Below, one piece after another: positions 40,314-50,540 of a DNA stretch of 64,000 bases. Location: positions 62,001 to 126,000 of the forward strand of contig SCUI01000010.1 of assembly GCA_004297225.1 (NCBI GenBank), given 5' to 3'. This DNA is from Lysobacteraceae bacterium (GTDB lineage: Bacteria > Pseudomonadota > Gammaproteobacteria > Xanthomonadales > Xanthomonadaceae). The notes under the pieces were generated by a model. It was given only the letters and a program-made list of their open reading frames with translations, ran no database searches and had not been told where the DNA came from. The position numbers and the translations under genes were made by a program. Every line of letters starts with the position of its first letter. The stretch's first letter is position 1.

Positions 40314-41232
40314 CGGCGTCTCCCGACGGCACCGCGTCCTGCGCGCGTTGTCGCGCGTACCAGGACTGGAAGGCAAGGTCGCGCAGCAACGGTGTGTCGC
40401 CGCCGCCGGCTAGCAGTTCGAAGTCCGGGTGCAGCAACAGCGCCGCCTCGTCGCCGGCGTCGAAGGCGCGCGGGACATCGCGCCCGGACAACGGCTTGCG
40501 CTCGACCAGCGCCGGTGCACCGGTGTTGCCCGGCGCGCTTTCCGCCGCGTCCCGCAACGGCCATGGCCATGGCCACAGGTAGGTGGCCGCCAGCGCGATC
40601 ACGCACAGCCCCAGCGCCGGCCACAGCCAGCGCCGCCCTCGCGGGCGCGGCGGCGCGGCGCGGGCCGCGGCCGCGACGGCGATCGGGGGCGTCGCGGGAG
40701 CCACTTCCTCGCAGGCCCGCTCCCAGGCCTGCAGTCGCTCCGCGGGCAACGCCCGCAGCGTTTCGCGCACTTCGGTTTCAAGCGCCCGCCAGGCGGTCGT
40801 ATCGAGCTCCCCGGCCGGGTCGTGCGGCGCGGCGCGCTGCAATGCCAGGCGCCAGGCTGGCACGCCGACGCCGAGCGCGGCGGCGGCGTCCTCCTCCCCC
40901 AGGCCCGCCACCAGCCACAGCAGCAGGGCGGCGCGGGCACCCGGGCCGGGCGCGGACAGGCGCTCGAAGGGCGGCGGCCACGTCGCACCCGGCGCGGGCC
41001 GCAGTCCGGATTCGGCCAGCAGGCCGGCCCAGAACCGCCGCGGCCACTGCGCCATCGGCAAACTGGCGGCGGTGGCGGCGAAACCGGGCAGTGCGGCCAT
41101 GGCCGCGGCGTCGCCCCTGGCGGGGTCGCCGGCCTGCAGCTGTGCGAACAGCAGCGCGCGCCGGCCGATCCCGCGCAGGAAGGCGGCAAGGGCGGGCGAC
41201 GCGCCGGTGGGGGAAAGGGCGGTCGCGTTCAT
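40303..41232 (-). CDS. Membrane-anchored protein with degenerate ECF sigma-like N-terminus
   Basis: 309 residues. The N-terminal half recalls an ECF sigma factor: ALLLWLVAGLGEEDAAAALGVGVPAWRLALQRA (about 95-130) looks like region 4, but region 2 is not recognisable. A single membrane helix (about 205-220, WLWPALGLCVIALAATYLW) and a periplasmic tail follow. Possibly a sigma factor turned into a membrane regulator or anti-sigma; inferred. Start 41232 or a near-upstream ATG at 41247. Confidence 0.7.
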   Translation of the reverse strand: MNATALSPTGASPALAAFLRGIGRRALLFAQLQAGDPARGDAAAMAALPGFAATAASLPMAQWPRRFWAGLLAESGLRPAPGATWPPPFERLSAPGPGARAALLLWLVAGLGEEDAAAALGVGVPAWRLALQRAAPHDPAGELDTTAWRALETEVRETLRALPAERLQAWERACEEVAPATPPIAVAAAARAAPPRPRGRRWLWPALGLCVIALAATYLWPWPWPLRDAAESAPGNTGAPALVERKPLSGRDVPRAFDAGDEAALLLHPDFELLAGGGDTPLLRDLAFQSWYARQRAQDAVPSGDADAR

Positions 41233-41532
41233 CCAGCCCCGGATCATAGCGGGCGGCCCCGTGCAGGACGGCTTGACATTCGGTCGACAGCCGCTCTCCG
41301 AGGCGCGGCAAGGCTTTGCGCCCGAAGGCGCCTGCAATCGGTTGTGCACAGCAGTAAAACTCCTGTCATGCACATTGCGTTCACTCCAGGCCAGCCGCGG
41401 CCATCACCGTTGTTTCACGAGCAAGCGATTGATCTGATTGACAATTCACAAATTGGTACTTTTTTCACCAAGGTCCCGGTAATGCGGGATTAAGCCTTTT
41501 TGCGCCGTAGTCGCGCGCGGCCATGCACAGGG

Positions 41533-41555
41533 TTATCCACACCAGGTGTGGATAA
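41533..41555. promoter_or_regulatory. Inverted pair of perfect DnaA boxes before priA
   Basis: TTATCCACA (41533-41541) and its exact inverse TGTGGATAA (41547-41555), spacer CCAGG. Both fit the consensus TTATNCACA fully. Near matches lie at 41342-41350 (TTGTGCACA) and 41366-41374 (TCATGCACA). The 444-base gene-free region 41233-41676 also holds an AT-rich tract (about 41428-41468, with TTGACA at 41438) and otherwise no gene I can support. Confidence 0.7.
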
Positions 41556-41676
41556 AGACGAAATCCCTTTGCCATCGGTAGCTTGCGTCGGTTTCCTTGC
41601 ATCCGGCGGAGCTATAGACCGCAAGTCACGTCCGCGGCGCGCGGCGCGCGGAGGCGGCGCTCGCTAGACTTCGCGG

Positions 41677-43710
41677 ATGCCGGGGTCCGTGTACCAGGTG
41701 GCGTTGCCGCTGCCGTTGCCGCAACTGTTCGACTACCTGCCCCCGCCCGGCACCAGCGCCGATGCGGCGGCCATCGGTGGCCGGATCCGCGTGCCGCTGG
41801 GCCGGCGCGAAGCGGTGGGCGTGATCGCCGGCCTTGGCGCGGCGGAGGATCCGGCCGTCCTGCGCGCCGCCGAGGCGCTGCTGGATCCGCAACCGCTGTT
41901 CCATGGCGAGCTGTTCGCCTCGCTGCACTGGCTGGCCCGTTACCTGCACGCGCCGCTGGGCGAGGTGTTGGCGACCGCGCTGCCCTCCCGGCTGCGAGCG
42001 GGCGGCGAACTGCCGGCGCCCGGTGCCCGCGGGCGCAGGCGTCGCGCCGACGCCGGCAGCGAAGCCGCCACGCCAGCCGCACCGCCGGTCCCCAACGACG
42101 CCCAGCAGGCGGCGATCGATGAGGTGCTCGCGGCCGCGCGCACGGGCTACGCCGCGTTGCTGCTGGACGGCGTCACCGGCAGCGGCAAGACCGAGATCTA
42201 CCTGCACGCCATCGCCGACTGCCTGGCCCGTGGCAGGCAGGCACTCGTGCTGGTGCCGGAGATCGGCCTGACGCCGCAGCTGCTGGCCCGCTTCCAGGCG
42301 CGCCTGGGCGTGCCGGTGCACGCGATGCACTCGGGCCTGGGCGACGCCGAGCGCGCGCGCACCTGGGCCGCGGCCTGGCGCGGCGAGGCGCGCGTCATCG
42401 TCGGCACCCGCTCGGCGGTGTTCACGCCCTTGCCGGAAGCCGGGCTGCTCATCGTCGACGAGGAGCACGACGGCAGCTTCAAGCAGTTCGACGGCATCCG
42501 TTACCACGCCCGCGATTTCGCGCTGGTGCGGGCCAGGGCGCTCGAGGTGCCGGTCGTGCTGGGCAGCGCGACGCCGTCGCTGGAATCGCTGCACAACGCC
42601 GCGCTGGGCCGTTACCGCCACCTGCGCCTGCCGCGTCGCGCCGGGGCTGCGCGCGCACCGAACGTGCGCGTGCTCGACGTGCGCAAGCGACCGCTGGAGG
42701 CGGGCTTGTCCCGCGAGTTGCTGGCTGCGATCCGCGCCGCGGTCGACGCCGGCGGACAAGTGCTGGTGTTCCGCAACCGCCGCGGCTACGCCCCGGTACT
42801 GCTGTGCCACGACTGCGGCTGGAGCGCGCATTGCCGGCGCTGCGGGAACGATGACGGCAAGGGCGCGGCGATGACGGTGCATGGCGCCGGCCGTCGCCTG
42901 CAGTGCCATCATTGCGGCGCACGGCAATCGCCGCCGCAGGCTTGTCCGGATTGCGGCGGCCTGGCACTGCAACCGCAGGGCGTGGGCACCGAACGGCTGG
43001 AGGAACTGCTGGCGCGCGAGTTCGAAGACGTGCCGGTGCTGCGCGTGGACAGCGCCAGCACCCGCCGGCGCGACGCGCTGGCGACGATGCTCGCCGACCT
43101 GGGCGAAAAACCCGGAATCCTCGTCGGCACGCAGATGCTGGCGAAAGGACACGACCTGCCACGGCTGACCCTGGTGGCCGTGGTCGGCATCGACGAGGGC
43201 CTGTTCTCGGCCGACTTCCGCGCCGGCGAGAAGCTGGCGCAGTTGCTGGTCCAGGTCGCGGGGCGCGCCGGTCGCGCCGAGCGCGCGGGCGAGGTCTGGC
43301 TGCAGACGCATCACCCGGAACATCCGCTGCTGCAGTTGCTGGTGCATGGCGGCTACCACGCCTTCGCCGAAGCGGAGCTGGCGGCGCGCGAAGCCGCGGG
43401 CTTCCCGCCGTTCGCGCACCTGGCGCTGCTGCGCGCCGAAGCCAAGCACGTGGATCCGCCGATGCAGTTCCTGCTCGGGGCGAAGGCGCGCCTGCGCGAA
43501 GCAAGCGCGGCGGGCGTCGCCCTCGATGGCCCGCTGCCCGCGCCGATGCCGCGCCGCGCCGGCTTCCAGCGCGCGCAGCTGCTGCTTTCCTGCGCGACGC
43601 GGCCGCCGCTGCACGCCGCGCTGGAGGCGGCATTGCCGGGGATCAGGGAATTGCCGGACGCGCGCAGGGTGCGCTGGTCGCTGGACGTGGATCCGGTGGA
43701 TCTTTATTGA
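41677..43710 (+). CDS. priA: Primosomal replication protein N' (PriA helicase)
   Basis: 677 residues, slightly shorter than E. coli PriA (732). N-terminal 3'-end-binding domain (VALPLPLPQLFDYLPPP; GRIRVPLGRREAVGVI), Walker A GVTGSGKTEIYL, DEEHDGSFKQFDGIRYHARD, zinc-binding cysteines CHDCGWSAHCRRCG and CHHCGARQSPPQACPDCGG, and helicase motifs V-VI (LVGTQMLAKGHDLP; QVAGRAGRAERAG). Restarts stalled forks. The upstream DnaA boxes suggest a tie to replication control. Confidence 0.97.
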   Translation: MPGSVYQVALPLPLPQLFDYLPPPGTSADAAAIGGRIRVPLGRREAVGVIAGLGAAEDPAVLRAAEALLDPQPLFHGELFASLHWLARYLHAPLGEVLATALPSRLRAGGELPAPGARGRRRRADAGSEAATPAAPPVPNDAQQAAIDEVLAAARTGYAALLLDGVTGSGKTEIYLHAIADCLARGRQALVLVPEIGLTPQLLARFQARLGVPVHAMHSGLGDAERARTWAAAWRGEARVIVGTRSAVFTPLPEAGLLIVDEEHDGSFKQFDGIRYHARDFALVRARALEVPVVLGSATPSLESLHNAALGRYRHLRLPRRAGAARAPNVRVLDVRKRPLEAGLSRELLAAIRAAVDAGGQVLVFRNRRGYAPVLLCHDCGWSAHCRRCGNDDGKGAAMTVHGAGRRLQCHHCGARQSPPQACPDCGGLALQPQGVGTERLEELLAREFEDVPVLRVDSASTRRRDALATMLADLGEKPGILVGTQMLAKGHDLPRLTLVAVVGIDEGLFSADFRAGEKLAQLLVQVAGRAGRAERAGEVWLQTHHPEHPLLQLLVHGGYHAFAEAELAAREAAGFPPFAHLALLRAEAKHVDPPMQFLLGAKARLREASAAGVALDGPLPAPMPRRAGFQRAQLLLSCATRPPLHAALEAALPGIRELPDARRVRWSLDVDPVDLY

Positions 43711-43713
43711 AAG

Positions 43714-43740
43714 GCCGCCCGACCATGGGTCGGGCGCTAC
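43714..43740. repeat. GTAG-type REP element / terminator between priA and rpoH
   Basis: Perfect 9-bp stem CGCCCGACC/GGTCGGGCG with ATG loop, followed by CTAC (GTAG on the minus strand). It fills the 34-base gap between convergent priA and rpoH. Confidence 0.7.
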
Positions 43741-43744
43741 CGCA

Positions 43745-44623
<879 letters not shown>

Positions 44624-44630
44624 GGAGTGG

Positions 44631-44660
44631 ATTTTAGCAGTGCCTACCCATGACTGCTAA
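44631..44660 (-). promoter_or_regulatory. Sigma-70-type promoter of rpoH
   Basis: Minus strand -35 TTAGCA (44660-44655), 18-base spacer, -10 TAAAAT (44636-44631), just before the rpoH ATG at 44623. The short distance means an almost leaderless transcript or that a start further upstream dominates. Confidence 0.45.
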
Positions 44661-44676
44661 CGGCGGCGGAAGTTCC
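44649..44676 (-). promoter_or_regulatory. Sigma-E-type promoter of rpoH
   Basis: Minus strand GGAACTT (44676-44670), 15-base spacer, GTCATG (44654-44649); fits the GGAACTT / GTC pattern of RpoE promoters. E. coli rpoH also has a sigma-E promoter. Confidence 0.5.
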
Positions 44677-44792
44677 AGTTCGTTCTGTTCATGGAACGCC
44701 GGCGCGTCCCATGCCCCACTTCGGGTGCCTACTGGATCATCTCCCCCGTCAAACCGACGTGGGGACGCTCCGGCCGGGCACAAGCGCGACTT

Positions 44793-45515
44793 TCAGGGGG
44801 CGGCGAGCCCGGCCAGGGGCGGCAGCGCCCAGTCCACCGGGGCCTGGCCGTGGCGCGCCAGGTAATCGTTGGCGGCGGAGAAATGGCCGCAGCCCAGGAA
44901 GCCGCGATGCGCCGACAGCGGCGAGGGGTGCGGGGCGCGCAGCACCCGGTGCCGGCGCGGGTCGATCACCGCGCCCTTCTTCTGCGCGTAGGCGCCCCAG
45001 AGCAGGAACACCAGCCCCTCGCGTTCGCGGGCCAGGGTCTCCACCACGTGGTCGGTGAAGCCTTCCCAACCCTTGCCCGCGTGGGCGCCGGGGTGGCCGT
45101 CCTCCACCGTCAGCACGGCATTGAGCAGCAGCACGCCCTGGCGCGCCCAGGGCAACAGGCAGCCATGGTCCGGCGGCGGGATACCGAGGTCGCGCTGCAG
45201 TTCCCTGAAGATGTTCTGCAATGAAGGCGGCACCGGCGTCCCAGGCTGTACCGAGAAGCACAGCCCGTGGGCCTGGCCGGCGCCGTGGTAGGGATCCTGG
45301 CCGAGGACGACCACTTTCACCGCGTCGAACGGCGTCGCCTCCAGCGCGGCGAAGATGTCCGGCCCCGGCGGGTAGATGCGCGCGCCCGCGGCCTTGCGCT
45401 CGCGCAGCCAGGCCGACAGCTGGCGCATGTCCGGGCGCTGCAGGTACTCGCCCACGCGCGCCTTCCAGGAAGGCTCCAGTTGCACGCGATCGACGGGTGT
45501 CGGCGTCGGCTCCAC
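44793..45515 (-). CDS. ung: Uracil-DNA glycosylase
   Basis: 240 residues, family 1. Removes uracil from DNA. Water-activating loop [20 protein letters not shown] near residue 72, LLLNAVLTV near 130 and the minor-groove loop [11 protein letters not shown] near 197. The order RR-ung-rpoH places it within the classic ftsEX-rpoH block. Confidence 0.97.
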   Translation of the reverse strand: MEPTPTPVDRVQLEPSWKARVGEYLQRPDMRQLSAWLRERKAAGARIYPPGPDIFAALEATPFDAVKVVVLGQDPYHGAGQAHGLCFSVQPGTPVPPSLQNIFRELQRDLGIPPPDHGCLLPWARQGVLLLNAVLTVEDGHPGAHAGKGWEGFTDHVVETLAREREGLVFLLWGAYAQKKGAVIDPRRHRVLRAPHPSPLSAHRGFLGCGHFSAANDYLARHGQAPVDWALPPLAGLAAP

Positions 45516-45524
45516 GACCAGGCT

Positions 45525-46388
45525 TCAGCCGCGCCGGAAGTCGCCCTGCTCGCCCATGCGCGACACGCGCAGCTGGAACAGCGTCTTGGTCACCAGCAGC
45601 CGTTCCTCGATCGGCTTGAGCACGAGGTCGTTGGCGCCTTCGCGGAGCAGCTGGCCCTGGTTGTCGCGGTTGGCGTCGCCGGTCATCACCAGCACCGGCA
45701 GCTCGCGCTTGCCGTAGCCCAGCGGTCCGCGGATCTCGGCGAGGAGGTCGAGGCCGCTGAGTTCGCCCTTGAGGTAGACGTCCGTCAGCACCAGGTCGGC
45801 ACCGACCACGCCGCGCGCATGGCCGCCACGCAGGTAGTCGAGCGCGCCCTCGCCTTCGGTGAAGTGCAGCACCTCCATCTCCTGGCGCTCGAGCATGCGC
45901 TTGGTGGCGGCGGCGACCACGCGGCTGTCCTCGACGTAGAGCACGCGCGCCCCGGGCACCGGTTGCGGATCCACGTAGCCGCGGATGAAGGCGGCCAGCG
46001 CCTGGTGGCCCAGCGCCTTGTCGAAGTAGTCGGTGACGTCGTCGTTGAGGCTGCGCGCCTCCAGCCGCGACTGCACGTCGCCGGAAACCACGATCACCGG
46101 CACATAGCCCTGGCCCGCGGCTTCGCGCACGGATCGCGCCAGCGCTAGTCCATCTCCGTCGGGCAACACCAGCGAGGTGGTGACCAGGTCCACCGGTTCG
46201 GCGGTGAGCGCTTCGCGCGCGCTGGCCAGGCCGTCGCAGGCGACGATGCGCGCGTTCGGCAGCTCGCGCTGCAGGACGTCGCCGATCAGCTTGCGCACCA
46301 TCCGCGAGCCGTCCACCACCATCACCCGCGGTGCGTCGGTGACGACGTGCCGGAGTTCGTGCTGGCCGTTGCTCGGTGGCGCTTCCAT
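45525..46388 (-). CDS. Double-receiver response regulator with a degenerate first receiver
   Basis: 287 residues and no output domain. First receiver (about 20-138): VMVVDGS has only one acidic residue and the phosphoacceptor position is Ser72 (VDLVTTSLVLPDG), though Lys124 stays. Second receiver (about 146-275): YVEDSRVV, Asp203 in LVLTDVYLKG and Lys in LVLKPIEE, all present. So the first is a pseudo-receiver and the second can be phosphorylated. No kinase nearby. Starts 7 bases after ftsX. Confidence 0.88.
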   Translation of the reverse strand: MEAPPSNGQHELRHVVTDAPRVMVVDGSRMVRKLIGDVLQRELPNARIVACDGLASAREALTAEPVDLVTTSLVLPDGDGLALARSVREAAGQGYVPVIVVSGDVQSRLEARSLNDDVTDYFDKALGHQALAAFIRGYVDPQPVPGARVLYVEDSRVVAAATKRMLERQEMEVLHFTEGEGALDYLRGGHARGVVGADLVLTDVYLKGELSGLDLLAEIRGPLGYGKRELPVLVMTGDANRDNQGQLLREGANDLVLKPIEERLLVTKTLFQLRVSRMGEQGDFRRG

Positions 46389-46395
46389 GGATGGC

Positions 46396-47349
46396 TCAGG
46401 TCTCGGTGGGCCGGGTCTGGCGCAGGTAATGCCCGGTCACGATGCCGGCCCCCAGCCAGCCTAACAGCGCGGCGCCCGCGACGACGGCCAGGGCCGCGAC
46501 CGGATCGAATCCCGACAGGGCGAAGTGGCTGCCGTAACTGGCCGCCAGCTCGGCCAGCGGCGTGCGCAGCGCCAGCGCCGCGGCGCTCAGCAGGGCAATG
46601 GCGACCAGGCCCGCGCCCAGTCCATACCAGGCGCCCAGGTACAGGAACGGCCGGCGGATGAAGCCATCGCTGGCGCCCAGGTGCTGGAGCACGCCGATTT
46701 CCTCGCGCCGCGCCTGGATGTCCAGCCGCACGGTGTTGCCGACCACCAGCAGCGCGCCCAGGCCGAGCAGCGCGGCGAGCACCAGGGCGGCGCGGTTGCC
46801 GAAGCGCAGCCAGCCGTCGAGCCGCTGCCGCCACAGGGCGTCGTGCTGCACCAGGTCGGCCTCTGGCAGCGCTTCCAGCGCGGCGGCGAGCAGGGCCTCG
46901 TCTCCGGCCGGGCTCACCACCAGCAGGGTCGGCAACGGATTGGCTTCGCCGCCGAGCGCGTCGATCGCCTCGCCCAACCCGGCCGCGCGCAGTTGCGCCA
47001 GGCCGTCTTCCGGCGTGCGCAATTCGACCGCGGCGACATCGTCGCGGGCGCGCAGGCGCCCGGCCAGCGCCTCGGCCCGGCCCGCGTCGACATCCGCGTC
47101 CAGGAACACGCTGACCTCGCGCGACTGTTGCACCTGGCCGGAGAAACGCGCGACGTTGCCCAGCACCAGCCACAGCCCCAGCGGCAGCGCCAGCGCCACC
47201 GCCATCACGCCCACGGTGAGGGCGCTCGCCCACGGCCTGCCCAGGAACCGCCCCAGGCTCGCGACGAAGCTGTAGACGTGGTGGTCCACCCACGCGGCTG
47301 GCGCCGAGTGGTGCGCACTCCTGCTCCCCGTTCCGGCGTTGCTATTCAT
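46396..47349 (-). CDS. ftsX: Cell division protein FtsX
   Basis: 317 residues. Four membrane helices: one near 45-70, then a large periplasmic loop (SREVSVFLDADVDAGRAEALAGRLRARDDVAAVELRTPEDGLAQL) and three C-terminal helices. With FtsE forms an ABC-type complex that activates peptidoglycan hydrolases at the septum. Overlaps the ftsE stop by 8 bases. Confidence 0.95.
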   Translation of the reverse strand: MNSNAGTGSRSAHHSAPAAWVDHHVYSFVASLGRFLGRPWASALTVGVMAVALALPLGLWLVLGNVARFSGQVQQSREVSVFLDADVDAGRAEALAGRLRARDDVAAVELRTPEDGLAQLRAAGLGEAIDALGGEANPLPTLLVVSPAGDEALLAAALEALPEADLVQHDALWRQRLDGWLRFGNRAALVLAALLGLGALLVVGNTVRLDIQARREEIGVLQHLGASDGFIRRPFLYLGAWYGLGAGLVAIALLSAAALALRTPLAELAASYGSHFALSGFDPVAALAVVAGAALLGWLGAGIVTGHYLRQTRPTET

Positions 47350-48031
47350 CCGCCAGGTCCTCCGGCGCGATGTCGTCCACCAGCTGGCCGTGGTCGAGCA
47401 CCAGCACTCGCCGCTTCATCCGCTTCACCAGCCCGAGGTCGTGGCTGGCGACCAGCACGCTGGTGCCGCGCTCGGGCAGCGATGCGAACAGGGCCATGAT
47501 TTCGGCGGACAGCGTGGGATCCAGGTTGCCGGTGGGTTCGTCGGCCACCAGCAGCCTGGGCTCGGCGACCACCGCGCGGGCGATGCCGACGCGCTGCTGC
47601 TCGCCGGCGGACAGTTGCGGGGGCAGCGCGCGTTCGCGCGCCGACAGGCCCAGTCGCTCGAGTACCGAACGCACGCGCTTGCCGATCTCGGCGCGCTTCA
47701 TTCCGCGCAGCACCAGCGGCAAGGCGACGTTGTCGTGGACGCTGCGGTCGGCGAGCAGCCGATGGTCCTGGAACACCACGCCGACCTCGCGCCGGTGCAG
47801 CGGCACGCGGCTGCCGCGCACCTTCTGCAGGTTGCGGTCGGCGAACAGGACCGCGCCGCGGCTGGGCCGTTCGGCAAGGTGGATCAGCTTCAGCAGGGTG
47901 CTCTTGCCCGCGCCGGAATGCCCGGTGACGAACAGCATCTCGCCCGGCTGCACCTCGAAGCTGACATCCGCCAGCGCCACGTGCCCCCCAGGGTATTGCT
48001 TGCTGACGTTGTCGAAGCGCAGGACCGCCAT
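47342..48031 (-). CDS. ftsE: Cell division ATP-binding protein FtsE
   Basis: 229 residues. ABC ATPase: start VLRFDNVSKQYPGGHVALADVSF, Walker A GHSGAGKST near 36, signature LSAGEQQRVGIARA near 140 and Walker B LLVADEPTGNLD near 160. Partner of FtsX encoded next. 34 bases from the upstream rhlB stop. Confidence 0.97.
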   Translation of the reverse strand: MAVLRFDNVSKQYPGGHVALADVSFEVQPGEMLFVTGHSGAGKSTLLKLIHLAERPSRGAVLFADRNLQKVRGSRVPLHRREVGVVFQDHRLLADRSVHDNVALPLVLRGMKRAEIGKRVRSVLERLGLSARERALPPQLSAGEQQRVGIARAVVAEPRLLVADEPTGNLDPTLSAEIMALFASLPERGTSVLVASHDLGLVKRMKRRVLVLDHGQLVDDIAPEDLADE

Positions 48032-48065
48032 GCGGCGATTCTAGCCCGCGCCGCGCGGCGGCACG

Positions 48066-49790
48066 CTAATGCTGCGAGCGCGGCCCGCGGCCCACCAGCG
48101 ACTTCAGGCCGCGGCCGATGCGCGAAAGCAGCGAGGGTTCCGGCGTCGTGGCTGCACGGTCGGGGGCGGGGGCTTTCGCCGGCCTGGCCGGCTTGGCCGG
48201 CTTCGCCGGCTTCGCCACCTTGGCCGGCGTTTCGTTGCGCGACGGCCGCGCGGCCTGCGGCGTCGCGGCGGAGTCGCCGCCATCGACGCGCTTGCCATGG
48301 CGACGCCGGCGGCGCTTGCGTGGCCCCTTCTCGCCGTCGCCATCGGCAGCGCCGGCGACCGCGTGCACGGGCACCGGTCTTGCGGCGTCCTGCGGAACGG
48401 CCTGGCGCGGCGGCCCGGCATCGCCGGTCGCCGCAGCCCGGGGCTTGCGCGGACCGCGTTCGCGCCGGCCCGCAGCTTCGCCGCCCGTGCGGCCGCCGCG
48501 GCCGCCGCCGCGCCGCTGCTCCTCGGCCGCGCGCTGTTCGCGCGCCTCGCGGAAGATCTCGCCGACGCTTTCGCCTTCCTCGTCGGCCACGCGCTCGCGC
48601 GGCTGGCGCGGCAGCGCGACCAGCAATTCCGGAGTCACCGGCTCGACCGGGATCTTCTGTTCGATGTAGGCCTCGATGTCGGGCAGCGACATCGCGTAGC
48701 GCTCGCAGGCGAAGCTGATCGCGTCGCCCTCCGCGCCCAGCCGCGCGGTGCGGCCTATGCGATGGACGTAATCCTCGGCGTCGAACGGCAGGTCGTAGTT
48801 GTAGACGTACTGCACGCCGTCGATGTGCAGCCCGCGCGCGGCGACGTCGGTCGCCACCAGGATCTCGAGCTGGCCGGCCTGGAACTTCTTCAGCAGCGAT
48901 TCGCGCTTCTTCTGCGGCACGTCGCCGCTGAGCACGCCGACGCGGTAGCCGGCGCGCTCCAGTGCCCGCGCCACGCGCTCGACGAAGGCCTTGGTGTTGA
49001 CGAACACCATGGTCCGCGCGCCCTCGCTGCGCGAGAGCAGGCCCAGCAGCAGCGGCAGCTTCTCGTCGTCGGCCGGCAGGTACATGCGCTGGCGGACCGT
49101 GGCGTTGGTGATGTACTCGCTCTCCACCACCACCTTCTCGGGTTCGTTCATGTGCTCGTAGGCGAGTTCGAGCACGCGGTGGCTGAGGGTGGCCGAGAAC
49201 AGCAGGGTCTGGCGCTCGGTGCGCGCCGGCATGCGCCGCAACAGGAAGCGGATGTCCTTGATGAAGCCCAGGTCGAACATGCGGTCGGCCTCGTCCAGCA
49301 CGCAGACCTCGCACGCGTGCAGGCTGACCACCTTGTGCTGCTTGACGTAGTCGATCAGGCGGCCCGGGGTGGCGATGATCACGTCGGCGCCGGCCTGCAG
49401 CTGCGCGCGCTGCTTGTCGTAATCGACGCCGCCGTAGACCAGGGCGAACTTCAGCCCGAGGTCGGAGGCGAACTTCATCGCGTCCTTGTGGATCTGGATC
49501 GCCAGCTCGCGGGTCGGCGCCAGGATCAGCGCGCGCGGGTCCTCGGGCTTGCGCTCGGCCAGCGCCGGGCGGGTGAGCAGGCGATTGATCACCGTGACCA
49601 GGAACGCGAGCGTCTTGCCGGTGCCGGTCTGCGCCTGGCCGGCGACGTCGCGGCCGGCGATGGTGATCGGCAGGGTCAACGCCTGGATCGGCGTGCAGCG
49701 GGTGAAGCCTGCGCCTTCGAGGCCGGACAACAGGTCCGTATGCAGTTCGAAGGAGGAGAAGGCGATGTCGGTGAGGGGCTTTTCGCTCAT
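48066..49790 (-). CDS. rhlB: DEAD-box RNA helicase RhlB with long basic tail
   Basis: 574 residues. Core helicase about 1-390: Q motif [23 protein letters not shown] as [15 protein letters not shown] in [15 protein letters not shown]. The following 180 residues are rich in Arg, Gly and Ala, with a run of [13 protein letters not shown] coded by a short 9-base tandem repeat near 48175-48230. In E. coli RhlB works with RNase E. Start at 49790 (MSEKPLTD) is the family start. Divergent from trxA, with rho beyond, as in E. coli. Confidence 0.94.
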   Translation of the reverse strand: MSEKPLTDIAFSSFELHTDLLSGLEGAGFTRCTPIQALTLPITIAGRDVAGQAQTGTGKTLAFLVTVINRLLTRPALAERKPEDPRALILAPTRELAIQIHKDAMKFASDLGLKFALVYGGVDYDKQRAQLQAGADVIIATPGRLIDYVKQHKVVSLHACEVCVLDEADRMFDLGFIKDIRFLLRRMPARTERQTLLFSATLSHRVLELAYEHMNEPEKVVVESEYITNATVRQRMYLPADDEKLPLLLGLLSRSEGARTMVFVNTKAFVERVARALERAGYRVGVLSGDVPQKKRESLLKKFQAGQLEILVATDVAARGLHIDGVQYVYNYDLPFDAEDYVHRIGRTARLGAEGDAISFACERYAMSLPDIEAYIEQKIPVEPVTPELLVALPRQPRERVADEEGESVGEIFREAREQRAAEEQRRGGGRGGRTGGEAAGRRERGPRKPRAAATGDAGPPRQAVPQDAARPVPVHAVAGAADGDGEKGPRKRRRRRHGKRVDGGDSAATPQAARPSRNETPAKVAKPAKPAKPARPAKAPAPDRAATTPEPSLLSRIGRGLKSLVGRGPRSQH

Positions 49791-50015
49791 GCGGGGGATG
49801 CTGGATTCCGTGATGCCTGGGGATGGCGCGCCGGGGCGCGCTTGCGTGTGCGGCGCCGGCGACGCAGACTGCCGGTCAGGGCCCGGGAAAGCGCTGCGCG
49901 CTTGATTTCGCCGGGCCGGACACCAATTCAAAGCAACCCAGTCTATCAGCAGTCACGCCCGGTCCGGGCGGGAAACCGCCACGCGCCGGGGCCGCGGCAT
50001 TGCACAGGAGCCCCC

Positions 50016-50342
50016 ATGAACGACACCGTGATCCACGCCACCGACGCCGATTTCGACAGCGCCGTGCTGCAGTCCGACCAGCCCGTGCTGGTGGATTTCT
50101 GGGCGCAGTGGTGCGGTCCCTGCAAGATGATCGCGCCGGCGCTGGACCAGCTGGCGACCGAGTACGCCGGCAAGGCCAAGGTGGTGAAGGTGGACATCGA
50201 CCAGAACCGCAACACGGCCATGAAGTACCACGTCCGCTCGATCCCGATGCTGCTGCTGTTCAAGGACGGCCAGGTCCAGGCGACCCAGATCGGCGCGGTG
50301 GGCAAGGCCCAGCTGAGCCAGATGATCGACAAGGCGCTGTAG
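50016..50342 (+). CDS. trxA: Thioredoxin
   Basis: 108 residues with redox site WCGPC near residue 33 and cis-Pro in RSIPMLLLF near 76. General disulfide reductase. ATG at 50016 follows AGGAGCCCCC. Lies between rhlB and rho, the conserved gammaproteobacterial order. Confidence 0.97.
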   Translation: MNDTVIHATDADFDSAVLQSDQPVLVDFWAQWCGPCKMIAPALDQLATEYAGKAKVVKVDIDQNRNTAMKYHVRSIPMLLLFKDGQVQATQIGAVGKAQLSQMIDKAL

Positions 50343-50370
50343 GCCGTTCCCGTCATGTTTTCCTGAACCG

Positions 50371-50401
50371 GCCCGGCGCGCGTGCTTGCCGCGGGCCGGG
50401 C
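50371..50401 (+). promoter_or_regulatory. Hairpin in the trxA-rho intergenic leader
   Basis: Stem GCCCGGC (50371-50377) / GCCGGGC (50395-50401) within the 198-base trxA-rho gap. It may terminate trxA or form part of the rho leader, whose autoregulation by Rho itself is known in E. coli. Confidence 0.4.
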
Positions 50402-50540
50402 ACGGTGCTAGCGTTGCCTGACCGGCACCGCACGCGGGTCCCCCGCTGGACCTGGTCCGTAGCGACCGCCGCACCCCTTCTCCTGCTTCCTTCCCAGTCC
50501 GCCCGTTCCGGGCGCTCGCATCCGAGCGAGGAATTCGCAC

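Noticed and set aside
40303-41232. Functional ECF sigma factor
   Set aside because: No region 2 could be recognised and a membrane helix with a periplasmic tail follows.
41233-41676. Chromosomal replication origin oriC
   Set aside because: DnaA boxes and an AT-rich tract are present, but dnaA, dnaN, recF, gyrB and rpmH are not nearby, and only two boxes are perfect. Kept as a DnaA-binding region only.
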